64,000 nucleotides of DNA from Aquincola agrisoli (GTDB lineage: Bacteria; Pseudomonadota; Gammaproteobacteria; Burkholderiales; Burkholderiaceae_C): NCBI RefSeq assembly GCF_036621135.1, contig NZ_JAZIBG010000008.1, positions 76,616 through 140,615 on the forward strand. Direction: 5' to 3'. Within the stretch, counting starts at the first letter, position 1. Every line of letters begins with the position of its first letter. The position numbers were made by a program, and so were the translations under genes. The notes beneath the pieces are model-generated. The model saw nothing but the letters and a program-made list of their open reading frames with translations, made no database searches and was not told where the DNA came from. Positions 33,456 through 44,774 of this stretch are shown piece after piece.

Positions 33456-34709
33456 ATGAAAGTATTGATCGCAGGCGGCGGCATCGCCGGGCTGGTGCTG
33501 GCGCTGAAGCTGCGGCGCCTGGGCATCGAGAGCGAGGTGTTCGAGACCACGCAGCACATGCGACCGCTGGGCGTGGGCATCAACCTGCTGCCGCATGCGG
33601 TGGCGGTGATCGAATCGCTGGGCCTGCGCGAGGCGGTGGCGGCGCGGGCCATCGAGACTTCGGCGCTGCACTACTACAACGCCTTCGGCCAGCCGATCTG
33701 GCAGGAGCCGCGCGGCCTGGCGGCGGGCTACCCGGTGCCGCAGTTCTCGGTGCACCGCGGCGAGTTCCAGATGCTGCTGTTCGAAGAGGTGCAGCGCCTG
33801 TGCGGTGAATCGGCCGTGCGGCTGGGGCACAGCTTCGTGTCGCTCGAGCAGTCGGACGACGAGGTCGTCGCCACCTTCGCGCGCCCCGACGGCAGCACGG
33901 TGCAGGCGCGCGGCGACCTGCTGGTGGGCGCCGACGGCATCCATTCGGCGGTGCGCCGCTTCTACTACCCCGACGAGGCGCCGCCGCGCTTCGCGCAGCG
34001 CATGCTGTGGCGCGGCGTGACCGAGGCGCCGCCGTACCTCGACGGCCGCACGATGTTCATGGCCGGCCACCAGGACCAGAAGTTTGTCTGCTACCCCATC
34101 TCGGAGCCGCTGCGCCGCGAAGGCCGCTCGCGCATCAACTGGATCGCCGAGCTGCGCGTGCCCGGCGGCACGCCGCCGCGCAGCGACTGGAACAAGGTGG
34201 TCGACAAGTCGGTGTTCGCCGGCCGGTTCGCGGACTGGCGCTGGGACTGGATCGACGTGCCCGCGGTCATCGACGGCGCGCCGGCGATCTACGAGTTCCC
34301 GCTGGTCGACCGGGACACGCTGCCGCGCTGGAGCTTCGGCCGGGTCACGCTGATGGGCGACGCCGCGCACCCGATGTATCCCGTCGGCTCCAACGGCAGC
34401 GCGCAGGCCATCCTCGATGCCGACTACTTCGCCGAATGCATGGGGCTGCTGCAGCAGGGGCGCTTCAGCTCGCCTGCGCACGCGTTGCTGGAATACGAGG
34501 CCGACCGCCTGCCGAAGACCACCGGCATCGTGCTGCGCAACCGGCTCAACGGGCCCGAGCAGGTGATGCAGATCGCGCACGAGCGCGCGCCGGGCGGCTT
34601 CGCGCACATCGACGACGTGGTGCCGCGCGCCGAGCTGGAGGAGATTGCGGCGCGCTACAAGCGCGTGGCAGGGTTCGACATCGAACGGCTGCGCGCCCGG
34701 GCGGCCTAA
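33456..34709 (+). CDS. FAD-dependent monooxygenase (salicylate-hydroxylase-like)
   Basis: About 417 residues from ATG at 33456. The dinucleotide fold GGGIAGLVLALKLRRLGIESEVFE, the DG motif (LLVGADGIHSAVRRFYYPD), and the second FAD motif VTLMGDAAHPMYPVGSNGSAQAILD are clear. Class A flavin monooxygenases hydroxylate aromatic rings using NADPH and O2. It is probably linked with the preceding Bug protein (uptake) and with the aromatic esterases in the window, though the substrate cannot be read. It converges on the broken hybrid kinase. Confidence 0.92.
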   Translation: MKVLIAGGGIAGLVLALKLRRLGIESEVFETTQHMRPLGVGINLLPHAVAVIESLGLREAVAARAIETSALHYYNAFGQPIWQEPRGLAAGYPVPQFSVHRGEFQMLLFEEVQRLCGESAVRLGHSFVSLEQSDDEVVATFARPDGSTVQARGDLLVGADGIHSAVRRFYYPDEAPPRFAQRMLWRGVTEAPPYLDGRTMFMAGHQDQKFVCYPISEPLRREGRSRINWIAELRVPGGTPPRSDWNKVVDKSVFAGRFADWRWDWIDVPAVIDGAPAIYEFPLVDRDTLPRWSFGRVTLMGDAAHPMYPVGSNGSAQAILDADYFAECMGLLQQGRFSSPAHALLEYEADRLPKTTGIVLRNRLNGPEQVMQIAHERAPGGFAHIDDVVPRAELEEIAARYKRVAGFDIERLRARAA

Positions 34710-35041
34710 GGCCGGGCATCGCCGGACGTCAGCAGTCGCTGCATGTCGCCGAGGAACTGCTGGAAGTCGAGCGGCTTGGTCCAGTAGTCGGCGGCGCCGG
34801 CGTCGCGCACGGCCCTCACGTCCTCGGTCATGGCGCTCGCGGACAGCGCGATGACGCGCAGCCCTCGTGTGGAATCGTCGGATTTCAGCGCCGCGAGCAC
34901 CTCCAGGCCGTCCATGTCGGGCAGCCGCAGGTCGAGCAGCACCACGTCGGGCCGCATCGACCGCGCCAGCGCGATACCGGCCTCGCCGCTGTCGGCCTGC
35001 GCGAGCGTGACCCGAGGCCACCGCAGGAGCAGCTGTTCCAC
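34706..35041 (-). CDS. Detached receiver domain (3' part of a frameshifted hybrid kinase)
   Basis: ORF of 111 codons starting GTG 35041 and ending in TGA 34706. It carries a receiver: PDVVLLDLRLPDMDG (phospho-Asp) and VIALSASAMTEDV, KPLD. In the preceding frame the kinase ends SVLYIEDNP then stops at 35053; adding one C to the CCCC run at 35056-35059 would give DNPLNRLLVEQLLL and join the two parts into a full receiver. It is therefore best read as the C-terminus of the kinase upstream rather than an independent gene. A separate gene is less likely because its own start cuts into the fold. Confidence 0.6.
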   Translation of the reverse strand: MEQLLLRWPRVTLAQADSGEAGIALARSMRPDVVLLDLRLPDMDGLEVLAALKSDDSTRGLRVIALSASAMTEDVRAVRDAGAADYWTKPLDFQQFLGDMQRLLTSGDARP

Positions 35042-35052
35042 CAGCAGGCGGT

Positions 35053-37331
<2,279 letters not shown>

Positions 37332-37490
37332 TGCGGTATGTCTTGCCTGGCGGAGTGGAGCACTGCCGGCAGACTCTTGCAGCTGCGCGCGGGCCGTGCA
37401 ACCGCAAAACTGATGATGACCGATGCGTGTCCGCGGGAGCCGGTCTGGCGGACGAAGGCATGATCGGGCCGCCAGCCGCAGAGGAACCGC

Positions 37491-38120
37491 ATGGACATCG
37501 ATTTCCCCCAGCTCACCGCCTACCAGCGCTACAAGCTGATGGCCAGCCTGATCGTGCCGCGGCCGATCGCGCTGGTCACCACGCTCGGGCCCACCGGCGT
37601 GGTCAACGCCGCGCCGTTCTCCATGTTCAACATGGTCGGCGAGGACCCACCGCTGGTGATGGTGAGCATCAACCGCCAGCACGCGCCGGGACGCCTGAAG
37701 GACACGGCCGCCAACATCCTGCGCATCGGCCAGTTCGTGGTGCACCTGCCCGACGAGGCCATCGCCGAGCAGATGCATGCCTGCGCGGAGGTGCATCCGG
37801 CCGAGGTGAGCGAGCTGGAGGTCAACGGCTTCACCACGCGCCCTGCGCGCACGCTCGACGTGCCCTGCATCGCCGAGGCGCCGGTGGCCTTCGAGTGCGT
37901 GCTGCACGAGCAGCTCGTCAACGAGAGCCGCTACGTGTTCTTTGGCCGCGTGCAGTGGCTGCATGCGCGCGACGGCCTCATCGACACCGAGGCCTGGCGC
38001 GTGCGGCTGCAGGAATACTTCCCCGTCGCGCGCTTCGGCGCGAGCTTCTACCTGCGCTCGCGCGACCGCTTCGCTATCGGCGGCGCGCCCGCCCGCAGCA
38101 CCGCGATCGACGAGATCTGA
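37491..38120 (+). CDS. Flavin reductase-like FMN-binding protein
   Basis: 209 residues. Characteristic opening RYKLMASLIVPRPIALVTTLG with VNAAPFSMFNMVGEDPPLVMVSI (FMN contacts). The C-terminal half is shared with flavin reductases and related FMN proteins. It may act on flavins or as an FMN-binding oxidoreductase. It is followed 15 nt on by a nucleoside deaminase; co-transcription is likely. Confidence 0.9.
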   Translation: MDIDFPQLTAYQRYKLMASLIVPRPIALVTTLGPTGVVNAAPFSMFNMVGEDPPLVMVSINRQHAPGRLKDTAANILRIGQFVVHLPDEAIAEQMHACAEVHPAEVSELEVNGFTTRPARTLDVPCIAEAPVAFECVLHEQLVNESRYVFFGRVQWLHARDGLIDTEAWRVRLQEYFPVARFGASFYLRSRDRFAIGGAPARSTAIDEI

Positions 38121-38135
38121 CGACGACCGCTTTAC

Positions 38136-38606
38136 ATGGAGAAAGAGATGCCCTTCGACCACGAGGACGCGAGGCACATGCGCCAGGCCATCGATGCGGC
38201 GCGCCAGGCCCGTGCTGCCGGCGACATGCCCTTCGGCGCGGTGCTGGCGCGCGGCGGCAAGGCGGTCTGGACCTCGCGCAACAACCAGCTCACCACGGCC
38301 GACTGCACCGGCCACGCCGAGGTGGTGTTGATCCGCGAGGCGGCGCAGGCGCTGGGCACCGAGGCACTGCGCGGCGCCACGGTGTACGCGAGCGGCGAGC
38401 CCTGCGCGATGTGCGCGGGCGCGATGTTCTGGGCCGGCATCTCGCGCATCGTCTACGGCGCGCCCACCCCGGAGATGACGGCGGTGCTGGGCGGTCCTTC
38501 GCTCGGTGCGCGCTGCGCCGAGGTGCTGGCGGCTGCCCAGCCCGCGGTGGCCGTCGAAGGCCCCCTGCTCGTCGACGAAGCGATGGCCGTGCTCGAACGG
38601 CCGTGA
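38136..38606 (+). CDS. Nucleoside deaminase (CMP/dCMP-type, zinc-dependent)
   Basis: 156 residues. Complete deaminase motif: His-Ala-Glu in CTGHAEVVLIRE and PCAMC in GEPCAMCAGAMFWA. Similar to cytosine/guanine/tRNA-adenosine deaminases; length fits guanine or cytidine type rather than TadA (which usually has a longer C-terminus). Zinc is bound by His, Cys and Cys. Likely in one transcript with the flavin protein. The exact base is unknown. Confidence 0.9.
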   Translation: MEKEMPFDHEDARHMRQAIDAARQARAAGDMPFGAVLARGGKAVWTSRNNQLTTADCTGHAEVVLIREAAQALGTEALRGATVYASGEPCAMCAGAMFWAGISRIVYGAPTPEMTAVLGGPSLGARCAEVLAAAQPAVAVEGPLLVDEAMAVLERP

Positions 38607-38696
38607 GCCGGCGGCCTCGTGGCGGCTGCCGGCGGGGCGGGGTGCCACCGGGCCGGAAAAGTGATCGGTAGTAGACTGCCCGGCTTTTTTAGCCGA

Positions 38697-39395
38697 ATGT
38701 CTGCTGGCGGTATGGTGCGGGGGCCGAGGCGCACGGACTTGACCGGCCTGGCGCTCATTCGCTTGCTGGGCCGACTGACCGAGGTCGAGGTTCCTGGCGC
38801 CAAACAAGGGTTTGCGGAGCGGTTGAGCCAGTGGCTCGGCTGGGTCGATGCGATCGCGCTCTCGGCGGCCTTGAACGGTACGCCCGCCGCGGCGGCACCC
38901 GAGGCACCGGCCGCCGGCCGCGAGGAGGCCGACTGCACCGCGGTGCGTGCCGCGATGGCCAGGGCGATCGTGCAGGCCTGCGCCGCCGCGGACGACGACC
39001 CCGAGGCCGGCTTCCCGGCCTACCGCCGGCGCTATCTCGCGCGGCAGCAGGCCATGGAGGCGGGCATCGCGCCCTTGCGCGGCCGCCTGCGCTCGGCACT
39101 GGGCGCCAGGTCGCCCGAGCTCGCGCGGCTGGCCGCGGTGGACGCGGTGATGGAGCAGGTGCTGGCCGTGCGCGAGAGCAGCCTGCTGGCCACCGTGCCG
39201 GCGATGCTGGCGAAGCACTTCGAGCGCCTGCGCCAGGCCGGTCTGGCGCCCGAAGGCGGTGGCGAAGCGCCGCCCGATGCCGCGTGGCCGGCCCGCTTCC
39301 GCGAGGACATGCAGGCCGTGCTGCTCGCGGAGCTGGACGTTCGATTTCAACCCATCGAAGGGCTGCTTGCGGCCCTTCGCCAGCAGCCTGCCTGA
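38697..39395 (+). CDS. DUF3348 family protein, first gene of the stator-like operon
   Basis: 232 residues from ATG at 38697 (alternative at 38712). All-alpha, soluble, with an Arg-rich region (PRRTDLTGLALIRLLGRL). The C-terminus LDVRFQPIEGLLAALRQQ fits the DUF3348 family, known from similar operons in Burkholderiales but with no established biochemical role. A small hairpin CGGCT-TTTTT-AGCCG (38681-38695) lies just upstream of the start, perhaps an attenuator or leader element. Followed 14 nt on by the DUF802 gene. Confidence 0.82.
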   Translation: MSAGGMVRGPRRTDLTGLALIRLLGRLTEVEVPGAKQGFAERLSQWLGWVDAIALSAALNGTPAAAAPEAPAAGREEADCTAVRAAMARAIVQACAAADDDPEAGFPAYRRRYLARQQAMEAGIAPLRGRLRSALGARSPELARLAAVDAVMEQVLAVRESSLLATVPAMLAKHFERLRQAGLAPEGGGEAPPDAAWPARFREDMQAVLLAELDVRFQPIEGLLAALRQQPA

Positions 39396-39409
39396 ACGGG
39401 CCGTCCGCC

Positions 39410-41500
39410 ATGACCAGACACCTCCCTCACGTCGCCTTCGTCGCAGGCCTGGCCGCCTTGTGCTGGGTGGGCTCGGGCTATGTCGGCGCCAATCCGCTGG
39501 CGCTGGCGATGACGCTGCTCATCGGCGCGTTCTACGTCGCGGGCGCGCTGGAGCTGTACCGATACCGGGCGGCGACCGCCACGCTGGCGGCGGCGCTGGC
39601 CGACACGGGCCCGGCCCCCGACACCCTCGGCCCCTGGCTCGGCCGGCTGCACCCGTCGCTGCAGAACGCGGTGCGCCTGCGCATCGAAGGGGAGCGCACG
39701 GGCCTGCCCGGCCCGGCCCTGGCGCCGTACCTGTCGGGGCTGCTGGTGCTGCTGGGCATGCTCGGCACCTTCCTGGGCATGGTGGTCACGCTGAACGGCA
39801 CCGGCCTGGCGCTCGAGAGCGCGACGGACATGCAGGGCATCCGCGCCTCGCTGTCGGCGCCGGTCAAGGGCCTGGGGCTGGCGTTCGGCACCTCGGTCGC
39901 GGGCGTGGCCACCTCCGCGATGCTGGGCCTCATCTCGGCCCTGTGCCGCCGGGAACGGCTGCAGGCCTCGCAGCGGCTCGATGCGCACGTCGCGACCCGC
40001 CTGCGCGCCTTCTCGCGGGCGCACCACCGGGACGAATCGCTGAGGCTGCTCCAGCAGCAGGCCCAGGCGATGCCGGTGCTGGTCGATCGCCTGCAGTCCA
40101 TGATGGAAGCGATGGCGCAGCAGCACCAGGTGTTGAACGAGCGGCTCGCCGCCAGCCAGGACCGCTTCCACGGCCAGGCCGAGCAGGCCTATGCGGGGCT
40201 GGCCGCATCGGTCGATCGCTCGTTGAAGGACAGCCTGGCCGAGAGTGCCCGCCTGGCCGGCGCGGCGATCCGGCCGGCCGTCGAGGCCACGATGGGCGGC
40301 ATCGTGCAGCAGACCGCTTCGCTGCACGAGATGCTCTCGCGCGGCGTGCAGCAGCAGCTCGACGGCCTGAGCGCCCGCATCGAGTCCGGCAGCACCGCGG
40401 TGGCTGTCACCTGGAAGGCCGCGCTCGACGAGCACCAGCGTGCCACGCAGCAGCAGGCCGAGCGGTGGCGCACCTCGCTCGACGGCTTCGCCGGCACCTT
40501 CGAGCAGCGCTCCGCCGACCTGGTGGCCAGCGTGGCCGCGCGGCTGGAGACGGCGGTCGACGGCGTGTCGGCCACGTGGCGCGAGTCGCTGGCGCAGCAT
40601 GCGCAGTCCAGCCAGGCCCTGACGGCCGACACGCGGCAGGCGTTGTCCGCCGCCGCGGCGGGCTTCGAGCAGCGGGCGGCCTCGCTGCTGAGCGGCGTCG
40701 ACCGGGCCCATGGCGAACTGCAGGCCGCCATCGCGTCGCGTGACGAGCAGCGGCTGGCGGCCTGGACTTCGGCACTGGCGTCGATGGCCGCTTCGCTGCG
40801 TGAGGAGTGGCAGCAGGCCGGCGCCCAGGCCGCACGCCAGCAGCAGCAGGTCTGCGACACGCTGGCCCTCACGGCCCGCGAGATGAGCGCGCAGGCCGAG
40901 GCGCAGGCGCGCAGCACGGTCGCCGAGATCGCCGGGCTGATGCAGGCCGCCGCGCAGGCGCCGCAGGCCGCGGCCGAGGTGATCGGGGAGCTGCGGCAGC
41001 AGCTCTCCGACGGCATGGCGCGCGACAACGCGATGCTGGACGAACGCAGCCGCATCCTCGGCACGCTGGCCACGCTGCTCGACGCGGTGAACCAGGCCGC
41101 GTCGGAGCAACGGACGGCGATCGACACGCTGGTCGCCGCGGCGGCCGAGGCGCTGGACCGGGCGGGCACGCGGTTCACCGCGCAGGCCGAGGCGGAGGCG
41201 AGCCGGATGGCCGCCGCCGCCGCGCAGGTGGCCGGCGGCGCCGCCGAGGTCGCGAGCCTGGGCGAGGCGTTCGGCCTCGCGGTCGAGCTGTTCAGCCAGT
41301 CGAACGACAAGCTGGCGGCGCACCTGCAGCGCATCGAGGGCGCGCTCGGCAAGTCCATCGCACGCAGCGACGAGCAGCTCGCCTACTACGTGGCGCAGGC
41401 GCGCGAGGTGATCGACCTGAGCATCATGTCGCAGAAGCAGATCGTGGAAGACCTGCAGCAGTTCGCGCGCAGGCCGGCCCCGGAACCGAGCGAGGCGTGA
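39410..41500 (+). CDS. DUF802 protein: MotA/TolQ/ZorA-like membrane subunit with very long coiled-coil tail
   Basis: 696 residues. Two N-terminal helices (HVAFVAGLAALCWVGS, ALAMTLLIGAFYVAGALELY), then two near 105-135 (LLVLLGMLGTFLGMVVTL) and 150-180 (GLAFGTSVAGVATSAMLGLIS): the pattern of five-helix stator subunits of the MotA/ExbB/TolQ/ZorA group. The rest (about 190-690) is an Ala/Gln/Glu-rich coiled coil with DUF802-like repeats (SAHWRESLAQHAQSS-type, repeated TWRESLAQ, TWKAALDEH, EWQQAGAQ). ATG at 39410 is my start; the ORF is longer. Stop overlaps the OmpA gene (TGATG), so subunits are coupled. Confidence 0.85.
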   Translation: MTRHLPHVAFVAGLAALCWVGSGYVGANPLALAMTLLIGAFYVAGALELYRYRAATATLAAALADTGPAPDTLGPWLGRLHPSLQNAVRLRIEGERTGLPGPALAPYLSGLLVLLGMLGTFLGMVVTLNGTGLALESATDMQGIRASLSAPVKGLGLAFGTSVAGVATSAMLGLISALCRRERLQASQRLDAHVATRLRAFSRAHHRDESLRLLQQQAQAMPVLVDRLQSMMEAMAQQHQVLNERLAASQDRFHGQAEQAYAGLAASVDRSLKDSLAESARLAGAAIRPAVEATMGGIVQQTASLHEMLSRGVQQQLDGLSARIESGSTAVAVTWKAALDEHQRATQQQAERWRTSLDGFAGTFEQRSADLVASVAARLETAVDGVSATWRESLAQHAQSSQALTADTRQALSAAAAGFEQRAASLLSGVDRAHGELQAAIASRDEQRLAAWTSALASMAASLREEWQQAGAQAARQQQQVCDTLALTAREMSAQAEAQARSTVAEIAGLMQAAAQAPQAAAEVIGELRQQLSDGMARDNAMLDERSRILGTLATLLDAVNQAASEQRTAIDTLVAAAAEALDRAGTRFTAQAEAEASRMAAAAAQVAGGAAEVASLGEAFGLAVELFSQSNDKLAAHLQRIEGALGKSIARSDEQLAYYVAQAREVIDLSIMSQKQIVEDLQQFARRPAPEPSEA

Positions 41501-42150
41501 TGACCGAGGACATCGACGCCGGCGCCGAGCCCGCGGTGCCCGTGTGGGCCGTCTTCGGCGACCTGATGGCAGGCCTGGTCGGTGCATTTGCATTGATCCT
41601 GGTGTGCGCGCTCGGCATGCAGCTGGACCTCGTCGGCCGGCTGGAGGCCGAGGTCACGCAGCGGCAGGCCGAGGCGAAGCGCTTGCAGACGCTGGAGCAG
41701 GCGCTGGCCGGTCCGCTGGCGGCGGGCCGCGTGACCCTCACCGACGGCCGCATCGGCATCAGCGGCAGCGTGCTGTTCGCCTTCAATTCCGCCGAGCTGC
41801 AGCCCGAGGGCCGGCAGCTGCTGAAGAGCCTGGCCGCGCCGCTCGCGGCCTACCTGGGCGCCCGCGGCGAGATCCTGATGGTCAGCGGCTTCACCGACAA
41901 CCGCCAGGTGCGCGAGGGCGCACGGCGCTTCGCCGACAACTGGGAGCTGTCGGCCCAGCGGGCGCTGACCGTCACGCGCACCCTGATCGAGGAGGGCATT
42001 CCGTCGTCCGAGGTGTTCGCCGCGGCCTTCGGCTCGGAGCAGGCGGTGGCCTCGAACGCCGATGCCGAGGGCCGCGCGCGCAACCGGCGCGTGGAGATGG
42101 CGCCGATGCCGCGGCCGGGCCAGCCAGAGAGCGCCAAGCCCCGTGGGTGA
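41500..42150 (+). CDS. OmpA/MotB-like protein, ZorB-type partner of the DUF802 subunit
   Basis: 216 residues, ATG at 41500 overlapping the preceding stop. One membrane helix with Asp21 near its start (VFGDLMAGLVGAFALILVCALGMQL), as in MotB and ZorB where an Asp carries protons. A short coiled coil and an OmpA peptidoglycan-binding domain follow: GSVLFAFNSAELQPEG, VSGFTDNRQV, NWELSAQRAL and EGRARNRRVEM. Therefore it likely anchors the complex to the cell wall. Proton or ion passage through the pair is inferred. Confidence 0.88.
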   Translation: MTEDIDAGAEPAVPVWAVFGDLMAGLVGAFALILVCALGMQLDLVGRLEAEVTQRQAEAKRLQTLEQALAGPLAAGRVTLTDGRIGISGSVLFAFNSAELQPEGRQLLKSLAAPLAAYLGARGEILMVSGFTDNRQVREGARRFADNWELSAQRALTVTRTLIEEGIPSSEVFAAAFGSEQAVASNADAEGRARNRRVEMAPMPRPGQPESAKPRG

Positions 42151-42763
42151 CGAACACGCTCCCGGCCACCTCGCGACGATCGAGGCCTGGCGGTCGCGCG
42201 GTGCGCAGCACGCCGACCCGGTCCGCTTCCGCTTCATCGAGGCACTGGCACGGCGCGCCGCGGCGCAGGAAGGCGAAGCCCGGCGGCTGCTGGACGAGAG
42301 GGTGGCGCGGCTGCTGGCGGCGTATGGCGAGCACCGGGGGCAGGCCGGTGCCCCCGCGGCCGAGGCGCGCGGCCTGCCACGCGCGCCCACCCGCGGGCCG
42401 CTCGCCGAACTGGTCGAGCACATCGCCTGCCACGCCCCCGCTGCCGCCGTCGCGGTGCAGGGCGGCGAGCCGGCTGCGCCCGGCCTGTCGTCCGCGCCGC
42501 CCGAGCTGAAGGCGCTCAGCTACTTCCGGCGCACCTGGTCGCGGCTCAGCGCCGACCAGCGCCTGACGCAGTCGCTGGCGAAGGTCCCCGAGAACGCGGG
42601 TCCGCTGCATTCGCACCAGTTGGTGCACCGCGCGCTCACGCTGATGCGCACGCTGTCGCCGGACTACCTGGACCGCTTCATGCCTTATGTCGACGCGCTG
42701 CTGTGGCTCGACCAGGCGGGCAGCGGCAGCGCCGGCAGCCCGGGCCCGCGCAAGCGGCCCTGA
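42143..42763 (+). CDS. DUF2894 family protein, last gene of the stator-like operon
   Basis: 206 residues from GTG at 42143; the first 8 bases overlap the OmpA gene. Soluble; N-terminal arm (GHLATIEAWRSRGAQHADPVRFRFIEALARRAAAQEGEAR), a low-complexity linker, and a C-terminal conserved block (SYFRRTWSRLSADQRLTQSLA, then PENAGPLHSHQLVHRALTLMR). These match DUF2894, which I recall only from these operons; function not established. It may be a cytosolic effector or assembly factor of the motor. Confidence 0.85.
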   Translation: MGDEHAPGHLATIEAWRSRGAQHADPVRFRFIEALARRAAAQEGEARRLLDERVARLLAAYGEHRGQAGAPAAEARGLPRAPTRGPLAELVEHIACHAPAAAVAVQGGEPAAPGLSSAPPELKALSYFRRTWSRLSADQRLTQSLAKVPENAGPLHSHQLVHRALTLMRTLSPDYLDRFMPYVDALLWLDQAGSGSAGSPGPRKRP

Positions 42764-42815
42764 GCCGCGCCCGGTGGGCCGGCCGTCTGCGCCCGGCCTG
42801 CGAAAATCGCACTCC

Positions 42816-43655
42816 ATGCCCGACACCGCCCCGGCAGCGCTGCTGCACAGCGCCTTCTACCGCTTCACGCCGCTGGCCGACCCGGCCGCGGCGGCGGCCG
42901 CCGTGCGCCGGCTGGCAGCCGGCCTGCAGGGCAGCATCACGCTGGCCGCCGAAGGCCTCAGCGGTGCCGTTTCGGGCACGGCCGCCGCGGTGCATGCCTT
43001 CGAGGCCGCGTTGCAGCAGCCCGGCACGCTCGGCGGCGTGCTGCGGGGCATGGCCTTCAAGCACAGCGCCTGCACCACCGCGCCGTTCGGCCGCCTGAAG
43101 GTGGTGGTCAAGCCCGAGATCGTGGCGCTCGGCCTGCCGGGCGGCGATGCGCTGCCCCCGCCCGACGAGCGCGACGCCAGCCACCTGCCACCGGCCGCCT
43201 GGCGGGCCCTGCTGGCGCGCGACGACGTGGTGCTGCTGGACAACCGCAACCACTTCGAGTTCCGGCTCGGGCACTTTCGCGGCGCGGCCGATCCGCAGGT
43301 GCGCAACTTCCGCGACTTCGTCGCCTACGTGCAGGCGCACGCGCCCGCCTGGCGGGCCGCGGGCACGCCGGTGGCGATGTACTGCACCGGCGGCGTGCGC
43401 TGCGACAAGACCGCGCCGTGGCTGCGCAGCCTCGGGCTCGACGTGTTCCAGCTCGAGGGCGGCATCCTCAACTACTTCCAGCAACTCCCGGACGCCGACC
43501 GCGACTGGCAGGGCGAATGCTTCGTCTTCGACAATCGCCTCGCGCTCGACAGCCGCCTGCGCGAAACCGCGACGACGGCCGACCAGGTCTTCGACGCCAC
43601 CGACGCTGGCGAAGCCTGGCGGCTCGCGCGTGCGCGGCGGCTCGACGCCTCGTGA
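42816..43655 (+). CDS. trhO: tRNA uridine-34 hydroxylase TrhO (rhodanese fold)
   Basis: 279 residues from ATG at 42816. N-terminal domain similar to acylphosphatase-like part, then a rhodanese domain with catalytic Cys in YCTGGVRCDKTA (about residues 189-200). TrhO hydroxylates U34 of tRNA using O2. The GGVRC motif, length and N-terminal SITLAAEGLSG are typical. It is followed 19 nt on by a pseudouridine synthase, which is also an RNA-modification enzyme. Confidence 0.9.
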   Translation: MPDTAPAALLHSAFYRFTPLADPAAAAAAVRRLAAGLQGSITLAAEGLSGAVSGTAAAVHAFEAALQQPGTLGGVLRGMAFKHSACTTAPFGRLKVVVKPEIVALGLPGGDALPPPDERDASHLPPAAWRALLARDDVVLLDNRNHFEFRLGHFRGAADPQVRNFRDFVAYVQAHAPAWRAAGTPVAMYCTGGVRCDKTAPWLRSLGLDVFQLEGGILNYFQQLPDADRDWQGECFVFDNRLALDSRLRETATTADQVFDATDAGEAWRLARARRLDAS

Positions 43656-43674
43656 CCCCACGCAGGCCCGCCCG

Positions 43675-44643
43675 ATGAGCCGACCCCGCCCGGACTGGAC
43701 GCCCCCGGCGCGCGATGGCGTCAGCCCCAGCCGCGTGGCCGTGGGCAACGGGCCGTGGCCCGACGTGGCGGCGTTCCTGGCCGCGCGGCTGCCCGCCGTC
43801 GACGACTGGCCCGCGCGCCTCGCCCGGGGCGACGTGCTCGACCTGCACGGGCAGCCGGTGCCGGCGCATGCCCCCTGCAGGCCGGGCGCGGTGTTCTGGT
43901 ACTGGCGCAGCCTGCCGCCGGAGCCGCGTGTTCCGTTCGAGGTCGAGGTGCTGCACCAGGACGAGCACCTCGTCGTGGCGGACAAGCCGCACTTCTTGCC
44001 GGTGACGCCCGGCGGCCGCTACCTGCAGGAGACGGTGCTCGTGCGGCTCAAGCGCCAGCTCGGCATCGACACGCTGGTGCCGATGCACCGGCTCGATCTG
44101 GAGACCGCCGGCGTGCTGCTGTTCACCGTGCAGCCCGCCACGCGGCACGCCTACCAGTCGCTGTTGCGCGAGCGGCAGGTGCACAAGGTCTACGAGGCCG
44201 TGGCGCCATGGCGCGCCGATCTGGCGCTGCCGTTCACCGCCAGCAGCCGGCTGCAGGAGCGGCCGGGGGAGGCCTTCATGCAGATGGCGGTGGTCGACGG
44301 CGAGCCCAACGCCCACACCCGCATCGAGCTGATCGAGCGGCTGGGCGTGCCGCCCGGCGAACCGCAGGCCGGCGAGCGCGCGCACTACCGGCTCACGCCG
44401 CTGACCGGCCGCAAACACCAGCTGCGCGCGCAGCTCAACGCGCTCGGCCTGCCCATCGTGGGCGACCGCATCTACCCCGTGCTGTGGCCGATGCCCGCCC
44501 CGGGCACGCCGCCCGACCATGCCCGGCCGCTGCAGCTGCTGGCGCGCGAGATGGCCTTCGCCGATCCGTTGAGCGGCCTGCCGCGCCGCTTCGTCAGCCG
44601 GCGGCGGCTGGCGATGGCCCGGCAGGCGCTGCCGCCCGGGTAG
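43675..44643 (+). CDS. RluA-family pseudouridine synthase
   Basis: 322 residues from ATG at 43675 (the longer frame is read-through). Catalytic Asp in MHRLDLETAGVLLF (residues 139-152). Other family marks: VADKPHFLPVTPGG, HKVYEAVAPW, and LTGRKHQLRAQLNALGLPIVGDRIYP. It isomerises specific uridines in RNA; target (rRNA or tRNA) is uncertain. No S4 domain is apparent. Likely co-transcribed with trhO. Confidence 0.9.
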   Translation: MSRPRPDWTPPARDGVSPSRVAVGNGPWPDVAAFLAARLPAVDDWPARLARGDVLDLHGQPVPAHAPCRPGAVFWYWRSLPPEPRVPFEVEVLHQDEHLVVADKPHFLPVTPGGRYLQETVLVRLKRQLGIDTLVPMHRLDLETAGVLLFTVQPATRHAYQSLLRERQVHKVYEAVAPWRADLALPFTASSRLQERPGEAFMQMAVVDGEPNAHTRIELIERLGVPPGEPQAGERAHYRLTPLTGRKHQLRAQLNALGLPIVGDRIYPVLWPMPAPGTPPDHARPLQLLAREMAFADPLSGLPRRFVSRRRLAMARQALPPG

Positions 44644-44774
44644 GCCGCGCAGCGGCACGTCGCGGGCCGCCCGCGGCCTTGCGTGGAACACCATATCTGG
44701 ATTGCCCCGTCTGGCGTAGGCAGGTGCCGCCGGCGTCGCTAGATTCCGGCGCATCACAATGACAGGAGACATGC

